Shown in pieces: positions 1-8,070 of a stretch of 38,387 nucleotides of DNA. The translations under genes were made by a program, and so were the position numbers. The stretch is from the NCBI GenBank assembly GCA_046160825.1, contig JBJXHC010000049.1, positions 1 through 38,387 of the forward strand, written 5' to 3'. The DNA comes from JBJXHC01 sp046160825. Lineage in GTDB: Bacteria; Bacteroidota; Ignavibacteria; UBA10030; UBA6906. The stretch's first letter is position 1, and the number at the start of each line of letters is the position of its first letter. Below the pieces are notes generated by a model. The model had not been told where the DNA came from. It searched no databases and saw nothing but the letters and a program-made list of their open reading frames with translations.

Positions 1-2577
1 CATGAACACAAAGATCAAACTTGACGAGCTTTCTGCAAAGTCACGTGCTGGGCCAGCGAGCGATGTTGTAAACGATTCATCCAACACACTGTCGGCAATT
101 GCGTCCATTGCGCTGATACCATCGCCAAGGGTATAACCGGGTGCAAGCCCGGCAGAAACAGTCGCGGCGACATATCTGTTGAACCGGTAGAGCTGCGGCG
201 GGTTGGCTTGTTCGGCGACTGTCACAAGATTGTCGAGCTGGATTAATTCCCCACGACGGTTACGGACATACATAGACGTCATGTCCAGCGGTGTGTCTCG
301 GTCCTCCCGTCTCAATTGGCCAATTACCTGGTACTGCTTGCCGTTCATGATAAAATATCCGTAACGTTGCCCGGCAAGTGTGAGTTGCAGCGTTTGCGCG
401 ATGTCGGTGACGGAAACGCCCAGCGTCCGCGCTCGATCACGGTTGATGGAGATCGTTAGTTCAGGTTTATTGAATTTCAGATTCAGGTCGGAAATGCTGA
501 ACACCGGGCTTTTATCCACTTCATCAAGGAAGCTTGGCAAGGTCTCACGCAGTTTCTCCAATGTCGGGGCCTGTAGAATGTATTGGACAGGAAGTCCGAA
601 GCGTGCCTGACCGCCGCCGACACTGATTGTCTGCTCCTGCGAAACGACAGTGCGCGCATCGTTCAGTGTGCGCGCTGCACGGGCGAGGTCAGTCGCAATC
701 TCCGCCTGACTACGCGTGCGCTGATCGGGCGGCACGAGCGTTATCGTCGTCGAGCCGGCATTCGCACCGCCTGCATATCCTGACGTGTTCGCCATGACGT
801 TCTCAACTTCCGGCACACGTTTCTTGACGAGATCAATCATAACGTTCATGTACTCATCCATGCGCTCGAAGGACGTCCCTTCAGGCGCTGTGGAACTCAT
901 GCGCAACCTGCTCCGGTCTTCCAATGGAGCAAGTTCCTGGGGAACGATGAGAATGAAAAGCCAGAGCATCCCTGCAGAGGCGACAACAACGACGAAGCCA
1001 AGCCAGCGTTTCTGCATGAATGTATTCAGCGAACGTTCGTACCCGCGAATCATCCGCTCGAAAAAAGGTTCAGTCTTGTTATAAAACCAATTGTGTCCGC
1101 TGTGCGCTTTGATCATCCGTGAACTCAGCATCGGCGTCAATGTCAACGCCACAAACGCCGAGATGGCAACAGAGCCACCAATCACAACGCCAAATTCCTG
1201 GAACAACCGTCCGGTGAATCCTTGCAGGAAAACGATGGGCAGGAACACCGCTACAAGCGCAATCGTCGTGGAGATGACGGCGAAGAAGACCTCCTTCGAT
1301 CCCTTGAGTCCGGCTTCAATGGGACTCATCCCCTCTTCAATTTTTGCATAGATATTCTCCAGCACCACAATGGCGTCGTCCACCACCATGCCAATGGCGA
1401 GAACGATTCCCAACAGGGTGAGAACGTTGATGGAGAAATCCGCAAGGTACATAATGAAAAACGTACCGATGAGCGAGATGGGAATGGCAAAGACCGGAAT
1501 GAGCGTGGTCCGCCAATCCCGCAAGAAAAGGAAAATGACCAGCACCACCAGGGCAAACGCGGTGATAATCGTTTCTTCCACTTCTTCTATGGACGAGCGG
1601 ATGTATTTTGTGGTATCAAAGCCGGAGCTTAACTCCACGTCTTCAGGAATATCTTTCTTAATTTGTTCAATGCGTTTGAAGAACTCATCCGCAATGGCGA
1701 TGTGATTGGATCCGGGTTGGGGAACGATGGCAATGGCAACACGAGGGCCCGCAAGTCCCTTGGAGATCGAGCGTTCGTTTTCGGGGCCGAGTTCCGCAAA
1801 GCCGATGTCGCGCAAGCGCACGATCCGGCCATTCTCTTCGCGGATGATAAGATTATTAAACTCCTCAGGGGTTTCGAGTCTGCTCAGTGTCCGCACCGTC
1901 AACTCAACGTCATTTCCTTCTATGCGACCGGCGGGAAGTTCGATGTTCTCCGTATTGAGTGCGTTGCGAATATCCAGTGGCGTAACCTGATAGGCCGCAA
2001 GCTTCGAGGGATCCATCCAGAGGCGCATGGAGTAACGCTTCTCGCCGAAGATGCGGACTTCGCTGACGCCGTTGATGGTTTGCAGACGTTCTTTGAATAC
2101 CCTGTCGGCGAGGTCGCTGAGTTGAAGCAGGTTACGGGTGTTGCTGCTGATATTAATGACAACGATCGGATTTGCGTCGGCATCGGCTTTGGAAACAACG
2201 GGAGGGTCGGCGTCCGGCGGCAGGTTGCCAACCGACCCGGCGACTTTGTCGCGCACATCATTGGCAGCAGTTTCGAGATCGACTTCGAGATCAAACTCAA
2301 TGGAAATGATGCTACGTCCGTCACGACTGGTGGAGTTGATGGTACGAATACCCGGAACACTGCTGATTGCATCTTCGAGCCGTTCGGTAATCTGCGACTC
2401 GATAACATCGGCGTTGGCGCCCGCATAGTTCGTGTTGACGGTGATGATTGCGGGGTCAACATTTGGATATTCTCGCACACCTAAATACGTGAACCCGATA
2501 AAGCCAAAGAGCACAATAATCGTCGCCAGAACAATGGTCAAAACTGGTCGACGTATGCATACTGCTGATAAACTCAA
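1..2577 (-). CDS. RND efflux transporter, HAE1/AcrB family (3' end outside window)
   Basis: Inner-membrane proton-driven multidrug exporter that works with the fusion protein encoded just upstream. 859 codons are visible of a family length of about 1020-1050; the C-terminus lies beyond base 1. An N-terminal membrane helix is followed by the porter-domain segment LGVREYPNVDP. TM4 carries GMVVDDAIVVLENIYA, with the paired aspartates of the proton relay, at about bases 1350-1410. The start is a TTG at 2577, placed 7 nt after a GAGGA ribosome-binding site; an ATG just upstream is in another frame and meets a stop at once. The gap to the fusion-protein stop is about 40 nt, so the two form an operon. 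The substrate cannot be told from sequence. Confidence 0.95.
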   Translation of the reverse strand, partial: MSLSAVCIRRPVLTIVLATIIVLFGFIGFTYLGVREYPNVDPAIITVNTNYAGANADVIESQITERLEDAISSVPGIRTINSTSRDGRSIISIEFDLEVDLETAANDVRDKVAGSVGNLPPDADPPVVSKADADANPIVVINISSNTRNLLQLSDLADRVFKERLQTINGVSEVRIFGEKRYSMRLWMDPSKLAAYQVTPLDIRNALNTENIELPAGRIEGNDVELTVRTLSRLETPEEFNNLIIREENGRIVRLRDIGFAELGPENERSISKGLAGPRVAIAIVPQPGSNHIAIADEFFKRIEQIKKDIPEDVELSSGFDTTKYIRSSIEEVEETIITAFALVVLVIFLFLRDWRTTLIPVFAIPISLIGTFFIMYLADFSINVLTLLGIVLAIGMVVDDAIVVLENIYAKIEEGMSPIEAGLKGSKEVFFAVISTTIALVAVFLPIVFLQGFTGRLFQEFGVVIGGSVAISAFVALTLTPMLSSRMIKAHSGHNWFYNKTEPFFERMIRGYERSLNTFMQKRWLGFVVVVASAGMLWLFILIVPQELAPLEDRSRLRMSSTAPEGTSFERMDEYMNVMIDLVKKRVPEVENVMANTSGYAGGANAGSTTITLVPPDQRTRSQAEIATDLARAARTLNDARTVVSQEQTISVGGGQARFGLPVQYILQAPTLEKLRETLPSFLDEVDKSPVFSISDLNLKFNKPELTISINRDRARTLGVSVTDIAQTLQLTLAGQRYGYFIMNGKQYQVIGQLRREDRDTPLDMTSMYVRNRRGELIQLDNLVTVAEQANPPQLYRFNRYVAATVSAGLAPGYTLGDGISAMDAIADSVLDESFTTSLAGPARDFAESSSSLIFVFM

Positions 2578-2619
2578 ATTGCATTCCTCATATTCATACC
2601 AAACGCAACCACGTCAACG

Positions 2620-3690
2620 CTATTTGCCCGGACTCTCAGACAAGCGTACTGCCATACCCGGTCGCAACTGAAGAATACCGGAAATAATGAGAGAGTCGCC
2701 GGACTCCAAACCCTGTGCGACTTCCACACGATCTTCTGTCCGCGCTCCGAGTTCGACAACTCTCTCCTCCGCTGTACCATTATTGTACACATACACTTTG
2801 TGTCGCTTCAACTCCGGTATCACCGCAAACGCCGGCACTGCCAATCCCTCTTTCTCACGCAACTGCACTTCGACGTTCGCAAAAGCGCCGGGGATCAACA
2901 ACCCGTTCGGGTTCGGACTGAGCGCTCGTACACGTACGGTACGCGTCGCTTCATCAATTCTTGGTGCGACGGCGTAGATTGCCCCACTGAATTTCTGTTC
3001 CCTCCCTTGAACAGTAAACTCGATTTTGTCCCCCTTCTTGATTTCGCTGGCGTACTTCTCAGGAAAGGTGAAGTCAATCTTGACAGCGCTGATATCCTGG
3101 AGAGTGGTGATGAGTGTGTTCGGTGAAATGTAGCTCCCCTCACTGACAAACCGCAGCCCGACTGATCCATCGAACGGCGCTCGCAGTGTCGTCTTCGTGA
3201 GCTGTGCTTCAATCAACTGAGCTTCTCCACGCACCACGTTCAATTCGTTGGTCACGGCATCATACTCCTGCTGACTCACGAGACTCTTTGACAACAATTG
3301 TTGCTGACGCTCCTGCTGTTGCTCGGACATCTCAAGGCGTGACCGTGCCGAGAGCAGCCGCGCCTGCAATTCATCATCATTCATCTTCAGCAGTGATGCA
3401 CCCTTCTGTACTCTTCCTCCCTCCTTGAAAGCGATACTCTCGACCTTCCCTGCGATCTCGCTCCGCACTTCGATTTCCTCGTTCGAGAGAATCGTACCGA
3501 CAGTTTGCACACGTTCACCGATCTTCTCATTCTGAACAATCTTGATGCGTACCGGAATCCGTTGGTCTCTCTGGCCACCCATATCTGCACCAACACTCTG
3601 CACGGAATCGAAGAGGCCGGTTTTCGGCAACGCCAACCCCACCACAACGATAACACCAATGATCAATCCGGTTCGTGTCTTCTTTGTCAT
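2620..3690 (-). CDS. RND efflux membrane-fusion protein (HlyD/AcrA family)
   Basis: Periplasmic adaptor linking the downstream RND pump to an outer-membrane channel. 356 aa. An N-terminal anchor helix (about residues 7-23) is followed by the lipoyl half-motif GKVESIAFKEGGRVQKG, a Gln/Glu-rich alpha-hairpin, the second lipoyl half (LRAPFDGSVGLRFVSEGSYI) and beta-barrel and membrane-proximal domains. The frame is open upstream to 3828, but the extra residues have no signal-like character, while the ATG at 3690 is followed directly by MTKKTRTG and a hydrophobic stretch. No TolC-like gene is in view; it may lie beyond base 1. Confidence 0.93.
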   Translation of the reverse strand: MTKKTRTGLIIGVIVVVGLALPKTGLFDSVQSVGADMGGQRDQRIPVRIKIVQNEKIGERVQTVGTILSNEEIEVRSEIAGKVESIAFKEGGRVQKGASLLKMNDDELQARLLSARSRLEMSEQQQERQQQLLSKSLVSQQEYDAVTNELNVVRGEAQLIEAQLTKTTLRAPFDGSVGLRFVSEGSYISPNTLITTLQDISAVKIDFTFPEKYASEIKKGDKIEFTVQGREQKFSGAIYAVAPRIDEATRTVRVRALSPNPNGLLIPGAFANVEVQLREKEGLAVPAFAVIPELKRHKVYVYNNGTAEERVVELGARTEDRVEVAQGLESGDSLIISGILQLRPGMAVRLSESPGK

Positions 3691-3861
3691 AGTATGCACT
3701 CTTCGTGATGCAGCGCTATCAGCATTTGTTGTTTGTATACTTGGGAAGCTATAGAAACCAACGGCAAACGGGTCATTATGGTTCCTGCAACGTGAATCAA
3801 GATAAGGGTTTCTGGGGAAGAAAAACATGCAGTCGGAAGGACGGGATTATCCAACACGACA
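3691..3861. other. Non-coding junction between methyltransferase stub and efflux operon
   Basis: No coding frame or clear promoter is recognisable here. It is presumably the far side of the deletion that removed the rest of the methyltransferase, plus the leader of the efflux adaptor gene. Confidence 0.5.
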
Positions 3862-3972
3862 TCAAAATGGAAGTTGAAGTCCTTGATGAAAGATCAGCGT
3901 GGTCTCAATACCACCATCCGAGAGAAAGAGCCCGTCATCGAGTTGCGGCAGGGAGTTTCTATATGATGTCAT
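3862..3972 (-). pseudogene. Truncated 5' remnant of a homocysteine S-methyltransferase gene
   Basis: A 36-codon frame begins at ATG 3972, which overlaps the stop of the DUF2007 gene by 4 nt (ATGA) and has a strong GAGGAGG ribosome-binding site. It reads MTSYRNSLPQ, then LFLSDGGIETTLIFHQGL and QLPF, then TGA. This closely resembles the N-terminus of homocysteine S-methyltransferase family proteins (DGGxETTLIFHxGLxLPxF, at the start of a roughly 300-aa enzyme) as I remember the family. Nothing after the stop restores the family in any frame before the efflux adaptor begins at 3690, so most of the gene appears deleted. Either the stub is still translated as a short peptide or it is dead. Confidence 0.75.
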
Positions 3973-4232
3973 AGTTCCTCCTCGCTTTCGAAATCCGACT
4001 CTCCAATTCCCTCAAGCAATGTCCGTGCCTCCAACTCATCCTCGCGCCTTACTTGTACCAACGCCGGGCCAGCCAGATTGAGACCAATTGTCCCTGTTCC
4101 GAAAAGGTTCTGAAGCCCCTCTCCTTTTATGAAATATGGAATCTCCGCTCCATCAAGAATGGACTTGACGATTGCAATCACGGGTTCACTGCTGGTTTCA
4201 AGAACGGTTACCAGATCCAAGTCATCTTTCAT
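3969..4232 (-). CDS. DUF2007 domain protein
   Basis: 87-aa protein of the DUF2007 family (PF09413, labelled putative signal-transducing protein; biochemical role unknown). The pattern is typical: LVTVLETSSEPVIAIVKSIL, then an aligned small domain (AEIPYFIKGEG) with the loop NLFGTGTIG, the strand ALVQVRREDELEARTLL and an acidic tail. It is soluble, with no signal peptide. Its stop overlaps the ATG of the methyltransferase remnant by 4 nt, so the two were once translationally coupled. Confidence 0.8.
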   Translation of the reverse strand: MKDDLDLVTVLETSSEPVIAIVKSILDGAEIPYFIKGEGLQNLFGTGTIGLNLAGPALVQVRREDELEARTLLEGIGESDFESEEEL

Positions 4233-4268
4233 TGATACACCAATTTTGTTTTCATGTGAAGAGGAATG

Positions 4269-4622
4269 TTAATCCGCCAACGATGGAAACTCAAACTGCC
4301 TGGCAAGCGACTTTGGTGCAGTGTTGTACCATGCCGAGGCGAGTGCCTTGCTCACGATGCTCTTTCGTGTACTCCGAAGCAACACAGAGGTTGCACCACG
4401 CTTGCCCCAAACACCTTTTGCCGGTACGAATACTTCCGGCTCCGTGTCAACAAGGAAATGCTGTTGCGCGGGCGTGAGTTTCACCATGCCCCAACCGTTG
4501 TCGGGATAGCCAAGTGTTGCGAAGATCTTGCCGGATACGCGGAAGTCCGGATGATCCATGTGACTTTGCTCCCGGGTTTCCGGGAAGCTCAGTGCAATCT
4601 TCCGGAAGTCATCTGCTTTCAC
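4269..4622 (-). CDS. MmcQ/YjbR-like protein (DUF419 family)
   Basis: 117 aa. The family fold is a double-wing DNA-binding-like alpha/beta domain of unclear function. Family-typical segments are the start MKADDFRKIALSFPET, FRVSGKIFATLGYP in the middle and VKLTPAQQHFLV, with WYNTAPKSLA near the end. The start is GTG 4622, supported by an AGGAGG ribosome-binding site 6 nt upstream. It lies 15 nt after the DinB-like gene and is probably co-transcribed with it. Confidence 0.82.
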   Translation of the reverse strand: MKADDFRKIALSFPETREQSHMDHPDFRVSGKIFATLGYPDNGWGMVKLTPAQQHFLVDTEPEVFVPAKGVWGKRGATSVLLRSTRKSIVSKALASAWYNTAPKSLARQFEFPSLAD

Positions 4623-4637
4623 GGCTTCCTCCTTCGC

Positions 4638-5168
4638 TCATAGATACCTTGTGCGAAGAATATCCATGTGATGAAGTTCGTGACCTGCTATAATATAAGC
4701 CAGTGCTCGCACGGATATTTCTGCATCACTGGCAACTCCCTTGCGCAACCACGCCTCGTCACTCATGTGCTTGAAAAGCAATATTGTTGACTGCCTGACA
4801 TGAGCAAACTCCTCAACAAGCTCATTGAATGGATGAGCATCGTAGTTACCGTACAGAATATACGGGTCCTGATCGAAACCCGGAAGAGCGTTCTTGTCGT
4901 TTCGTGAAAAGCGAAGGGCTCGATACGCAAACACGCGTTCCGAATCAATCATATGGCCGACAGTTTCTTTGATGCTCCATTTACCAGGCGCATAGCGTGT
5001 AAGAGAGCGGGCTTCCGGGATGTTGCGTAGCAAGCTCAGTGTTTCGTTCATCTGCTTGTTAAGTGTTGACAGAATATCCGCCTTCGGGACGAGTGAGACG
5101 TACTTTCCGTAGTAGGCGAGGTATTCTGTGGGTTCTGGAAAGTGGGAATTGTCTGCTGACATTGGCAT
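4638..5168 (-). CDS. DinB-like metal-dependent hydrolase/thiol transferase family protein
   Basis: 176 aa, four-helix-bundle DinB superfamily. The three metal-ligand histidines are visible: one in ETVGHMIDSERVFAYRALRF and two in AGHELHHMDIL near the C-terminus. APGKWSIKE before the first histidine is also characteristic. Members range from thiol transferases (bacillithiol or mycothiol type) to uncharacterised stress proteins; the substrate here cannot be assigned. Two ATGs, 5168 and 5162, are possible starts and neither has a strong ribosome-binding site. Confidence 0.85.
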   Translation of the reverse strand: MPMSADNSHFPEPTEYLAYYGKYVSLVPKADILSTLNKQMNETLSLLRNIPEARSLTRYAPGKWSIKETVGHMIDSERVFAYRALRFSRNDKNALPGFDQDPYILYGNYDAHPFNELVEEFAHVRQSTILLFKHMSDEAWLRKGVASDAEISVRALAYIIAGHELHHMDILRTRYL

Positions 5169-5186
5169 CTCTAGAATTGTGATTGT

Positions 5187-5591
5187 CTAATTGGTTTCCG
5201 GAAACGTGTATTCGAATTCATAGAAGTGTTTCTTCTCAACGATGTTGATTGCCATTTTGCCGGCAAGCCCCGCAAGCTGACCGGTACCGGAATCCGGCAC
5301 GACAGTGACACTAAGTTGCGGTACACCGCGCGTCATGGTGCCACTGTGTTGCAGAGCGAACGAGCCGCTAAGACCATGCAGAGTTCCAACCACGCGTTCC
5401 ATGGCAACATAACCGGCAGAGCCTTTCACCTCAGTACCAACGGCGAGCATCTGTCCCTTGCTCGTCGCTTCGAGTTCGCCATGGAAACGCTTGTCGAGGG
5501 ACATTCTCCCCACGGTTGGATCACCGACGCTTTCCTCCGGCTGCTGAGGATTCAGCTTCACATCAAACTCACCGATTGCTTTGTTTGTCAC
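5187..5591 (-). CDS. DUF3224 domain protein
   Basis: 134 aa, all-beta DUF3224 family (PF11528), function unknown, probably a small barrel. Diagnostic segments are MSLDKRFHGELEATSKGQML, GYVAMERVVGTLHGLSGSF and GTGQLAGLAGKM near the end, finishing in YEFEYTFPE. GTG 5591 is the start, with AGGAGA 6-7 nt upstream. No signal peptide. It precedes the DinB-like gene by 18 nt, so co-transcription is likely. Confidence 0.85.
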   Translation of the reverse strand: MTNKAIGEFDVKLNPQQPEESVGDPTVGRMSLDKRFHGELEATSKGQMLAVGTEVKGSAGYVAMERVVGTLHGLSGSFALQHSGTMTRGVPQLSVTVVPDSGTGQLAGLAGKMAINIVEKKHFYEFEYTFPETN

Positions 5592-5650
5592 TCGTCTCTC
5601 CTACGTGGAATAAAATCACCGGTTGCTAATACGAAATCCGGAGCCCTTGG

Positions 5651-6415
5651 TTACGTCGGGTCTCGCGTAAATATGAAGGCGTGATTCTCAAACGCCGACA
5701 GATTGGAGAACCTCCCGTGATTGCAGTAGTAGGTTTCCGTGAAGCCCAAGTCTTTCATGATAGACCGAAGACCCCTGTCCGTAATTCCCCACTGGAAAAC
5801 ATTGTGTATGTCTCCCCATGGCTTGCCATGTATTGGATGAATCTCTTTCTTGTGAGCATACACGTTGCGGTAGAATGTTTCTCTCCCGGAGGGAACAAGC
5901 TTCATGTATTCTTCCAGAGGAAGATCTGTCAGACGGACGGTATCTTGACTAATGACGTACTGCTGATTGAAGATAACAAAACAATTGGTGATGCCCGCAT
6001 ACGCTGTAAGTACCTGGTTCCAATCCGGATTTGCCTGGTGAAGAAGCACATCGAACATATACACCATGTCCACGTGTTTCACTTGCTCGGTCTGTTGGTG
6101 AGCAGTGAAGTCGCCTTGGAGGACATTAAGCTGTGGAAATTTGCCCAGTCGCTGCCGCACTTCTTGCGGGTAATCCGTGTCAACAATTACTCCCCGATCA
6201 ATGTTGAAATTCCTGAGCGAATATATCGTGTACGCACCGTTGACTTTCCATACACCGCCGAGATCTGCAAAAGATCGTGGAGCAACCTTCATTGACCCAA
6301 ACGCCCGATCAATCAGCCGCAGCTTTTCTCCATTCACATAGATATTGTAACCTCGAAGAAGGTTGGGCGAATTCCGCAGAACCCGGCCCATCCGGTGGAT
6401 AGTGTGCTGTAACAT
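5651..6415 (-). CDS. Putative SAM-dependent methyltransferase (class I-like)
   Basis: 254 aa from ATG 6415 (a TTG at 6424 is the alternative; GAAGG lies upstream). The Rossmann-like order is visible: FADLGGVWKVNGAYTIYSL in the motif I position, an acidic strand end (GVIVDTDY), NVLQGDFT and VDMVYMFDVLLHQ as the motif IV region. Motif I lacks the usual DxGxGxG glycines (it reads DLGGVWKVNG), so SAM binding is inferred from the overall pattern. A late segment (HGKPWGDIHNVFQWGIT) may form the substrate site. Neighbours give no clue to the substrate. Confidence 0.6.
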   Translation of the reverse strand: MLQHTIHRMGRVLRNSPNLLRGYNIYVNGEKLRLIDRAFGSMKVAPRSFADLGGVWKVNGAYTIYSLRNFNIDRGVIVDTDYPQEVRQRLGKFPQLNVLQGDFTAHQQTEQVKHVDMVYMFDVLLHQANPDWNQVLTAYAGITNCFVIFNQQYVISQDTVRLTDLPLEEYMKLVPSGRETFYRNVYAHKKEIHPIHGKPWGDIHNVFQWGITDRGLRSIMKDLGFTETYYCNHGRFSNLSAFENHAFIFTRDPT

Positions 6416-6443
6416 TCCGCTCAACCTTCGATCCTATTCCGAT

Positions 6444-6917
6444 TCATACCCACCGACGCACACGTGCGCAATACTCTGTGTACACTTCTCCGAATACCGC
6501 CGTCAGGTATTTCTCTTCCCGCAGGATCACTAAATGTTTGATGATCGCCAGAACGGGAAACAGAATTGCAAGGCACCATGCATTGTCCGTTAAGAGCACA
6601 CCACCAATGTACGCTAGGGTCATGCCGACATACATCGGGTTGCGGGTGAACCGGTACAGGCCTGTCGTCACCAATGTTGTCGAGGGACGATTGGGCAGAA
6701 TGCCGGTATGCACAAGCAGGAAAGTGAACAGGCCGGTCATTGTCATACCAAGGCCCATTGCTATGAGAGCCCAGCCAAGCACAACAGCAACCGGTCTCAC
6801 GCCTTCAGGAAGGAGATCAATGGGCCATGTCCGCCCGAGCAACCAGCCGATGCCGAAACCACCGGCGTACACTAGCGGAGGAGGAAATAGAATTCTGAGA
6901 GATGGTGGTCGAGTCAT
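6444..6917 (-). CDS. Isoprenylcysteine carboxyl methyltransferase-like membrane protein
   Basis: 157 aa from ATG 6917; an in-frame ATG at 6956 would add 13 hydrophilic residues, and neither has a good ribosome-binding site. About four membrane helices are followed by the ICMT/PEMT signature: TTGLYRFTRNPMYVGMTLAY (RxxRNPMYxG, SAM pocket) and a C-terminal LREEKYLTAVFGEVYTEYC with the paired glutamates. Bacterial members methylate small lipids or are uncharacterised; a role in membrane lipid methylation is only an inference. Confidence 0.85.
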   Translation of the reverse strand: MTRPPSLRILFPPPLVYAGGFGIGWLLGRTWPIDLLPEGVRPVAVVLGWALIAMGLGMTMTGLFTFLLVHTGILPNRPSTTLVTTGLYRFTRNPMYVGMTLAYIGGVLLTDNAWCLAILFPVLAIIKHLVILREEKYLTAVFGEVYTEYCARVRRWV

Positions 6918-6988
6918 GCTTGATTGAACTTCATCATGATGCCATTCATCTGGCATCAGGTCTATGAGGAGTTTTGTTCTTGAAGTGA

Positions 6989-7279
6989 TTAGCGCCGTTC
7001 ACGCCAACGCGAAGGATCGCGGCGGGAATGAAAAACCGCTAGAACCCGAACTTCAGATTTCTCAGTCTCAAAGAACACTGCGAAGGGAAATCGCCTGACA
7101 ACGGCACGGCGGATGTTTTTGTGGACGATTGGAAAACTTGTAGGACTGCGTCGGATGCGTTCAACAGTCTCGTCGATACAGAGAAAAAATTCAGAGCCCA
7201 ACCCAACTCTCTGATGCTCGTACCATACAACTGCATCACGAAATTCCCCTTCAGCTTGGGCATGAAAACGAACAGTCAC
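6989..7279 (-). CDS. RelE/ParE-family toxin of a type II toxin-antitoxin pair
   Basis: 96 aa. Start chosen at GTG 7279, which overlaps the antitoxin stop as GTGA; a TTG at 7318 would lie 43 nt inside the antitoxin. The RelE/ParE fold is visible: FHAQAEGEFRDAVVWYEHQR (helix 1), SEFFLCIDETVERIRRSP (helix 2), FPIVHKNIRRAVVRRFPFAV and a final strand VRVLAVFHSRRDPSRW. The family includes ribosome-dependent mRNA interferases (RelE) and gyrase inhibitors (ParE); the branch cannot be decided here. Paired with the antitoxin directly upstream. Confidence 0.88.
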   Translation of the reverse strand: MTVRFHAQAEGEFRDAVVWYEHQRVGLGSEFFLCIDETVERIRRSPTSFPIVHKNIRRAVVRRFPFAVFFETEKSEVRVLAVFHSRRDPSRWRERR

Positions 7280-7500
7280 GGTTTCGAGTTTAGAAAGTCC
7301 GCTTTGATTTCTTCCCAAGTCCGACCCTGACCCGGGTTTTGCGAGAACGATTCGGAGCGTCTCTGCAACTCATCCCGTTGAGATGGTGAAAGCTCGAATG
7401 CTTCATTTTCATGCGCAATGCTATCCCAAATCTCCTCAACGAGGAGGATGCGTTCCGGGATGCTCAATTTTTTTATTTCTTTGCCGATGTTTGAGTCCAT
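7276..7500 (-). CDS. Antitoxin, putative addiction module component family
   Basis: 74 aa from ATG 7500, fixed by a GGAGG ribosome-binding site at about 7505-7509; an upstream in-frame ATG (7518) would put that site inside the gene. The sequence matches the small addiction-module component family (PF09720): IKKLSIPERILLVEEIWDSI, then LSPSQRDELQRRSESF and TWEEIKADFL. It probably binds and neutralises the toxin and represses its own promoter, as usual for such pairs. Translation is coupled to the toxin by the GTGA overlap. Confidence 0.88.
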   Translation of the reverse strand: MDSNIGKEIKKLSIPERILLVEEIWDSIAHENEAFELSPSQRDELQRRSESFSQNPGQGRTWEEIKADFLNSKP

Positions 7501-7570
7501 TAGACCTCCAATATTCACTATTCGAATATAGCAAGATTTTCAGAAACACGCGAGTGTTTGAGCCATTCTG

Positions 7571-7632
7571 GTCAAGCGGGGACGCTTGACCTACTCCTCA
7601 AGTCATAGTAGGACAAACGTCCCCGTTTGTCC
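7571..7632. repeat. Inverted pair of REP-like hairpins
   Basis: The left hairpin is GTCAAGCG-GGGA-CGCTTGAC (7571-7590, 8-bp stem). The right hairpin is GGACAAACG-TCCC-CGTTTGTCC (7611-7632, 9-bp stem). The two are diverged inverted copies of one element: read on the appropriate strand, each runs AGTAGG, then N-CAARCG, then TCCCCG, then YTTG. CCTACT (7590-7595) and AGTAGG (7607-7612) can also pair, so the whole unit can fold as a three-hairpin structure like a bacterial interspersed mosaic element. It lies between the toxin-antitoxin pair and the broken VOC gene. Confidence 0.75.
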
Positions 7633-7674
7633 GCTGCGCGTAACCCACAATGAGACTTGAGCACTACCCGTTTG

Positions 7675-8052
7675 CTAGCTTGTCTGTAATGGCTCGCCGA
7701 ACATGATGCGATGTCCATCCGGTGTACGGATGCCAAACTCCCTTAGGCCTCATGGCTTGCTTTCAGGCTTTGAGTTTACCTGCACTCCGTACGCGGAGAG
7801 TTCCTTGTGAAGCTGATCCACTCCCTCGACCAGGAGGTAGACATAGTATGAGTGGTTTCCCAATTCGCCAGCTGGTTTCTCATCCGGACACTCGCCGAGC
7901 ATCACCTGGAAGTTATCTCTGGATAGAAAACTCCAGCCATCGGAGCCATCGCCGAAGTCACGTTTGAATCCCAGTTTGTCCATATAGAACCGCGTGGATT
8001 CCTCCAGATTGCGGACAGCGAGAACAGAACGCGAATTAACTATGCGGGGCAT
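7675..8052 (-). pseudogene. VOC (glyoxalase-like) protein gene with in-frame TGA
   Basis: The first 100 codons give a VOC-fold protein: VLAVRNLEESTRFYMDKLGF, then FLSRDNFQVMLGECP, HSYYVYLLVEGVDQLHKEL and ending ESKP. The frame stops at TGA 7752-7750, but without any shift it continues as GLREFGIRTPDGHRIMFGEP to a TAG at 7677-7675, which is the standard VOC C-terminal strand (KPWGxREFxxxDPDGHxI). The TGA stands where a Trp (TGG) is expected: one base change, or one base error. The metal-ligand region lost downstream makes the 100-aa product probably non-functional. Other genes here end in TGA, so a recoded genome is unlikely. Confidence 0.8.
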
Positions 8053-8070
8053 GGAATCGTTCTCTACTTA

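Noticed and set aside
1222..2484. Long plus-strand frames opposite the RND pump
   Set aside because: They mirror codon bias of the real minus-strand gene; no motifs or ribosome-binding sites.
7750..7752. Recoding of TGA (selenocysteine or tryptophan)
   Set aside because: Other genes here end in TGA, and prfB itself uses a TGA as a stop for autoregulation; no selenocysteine insertion element is seen.
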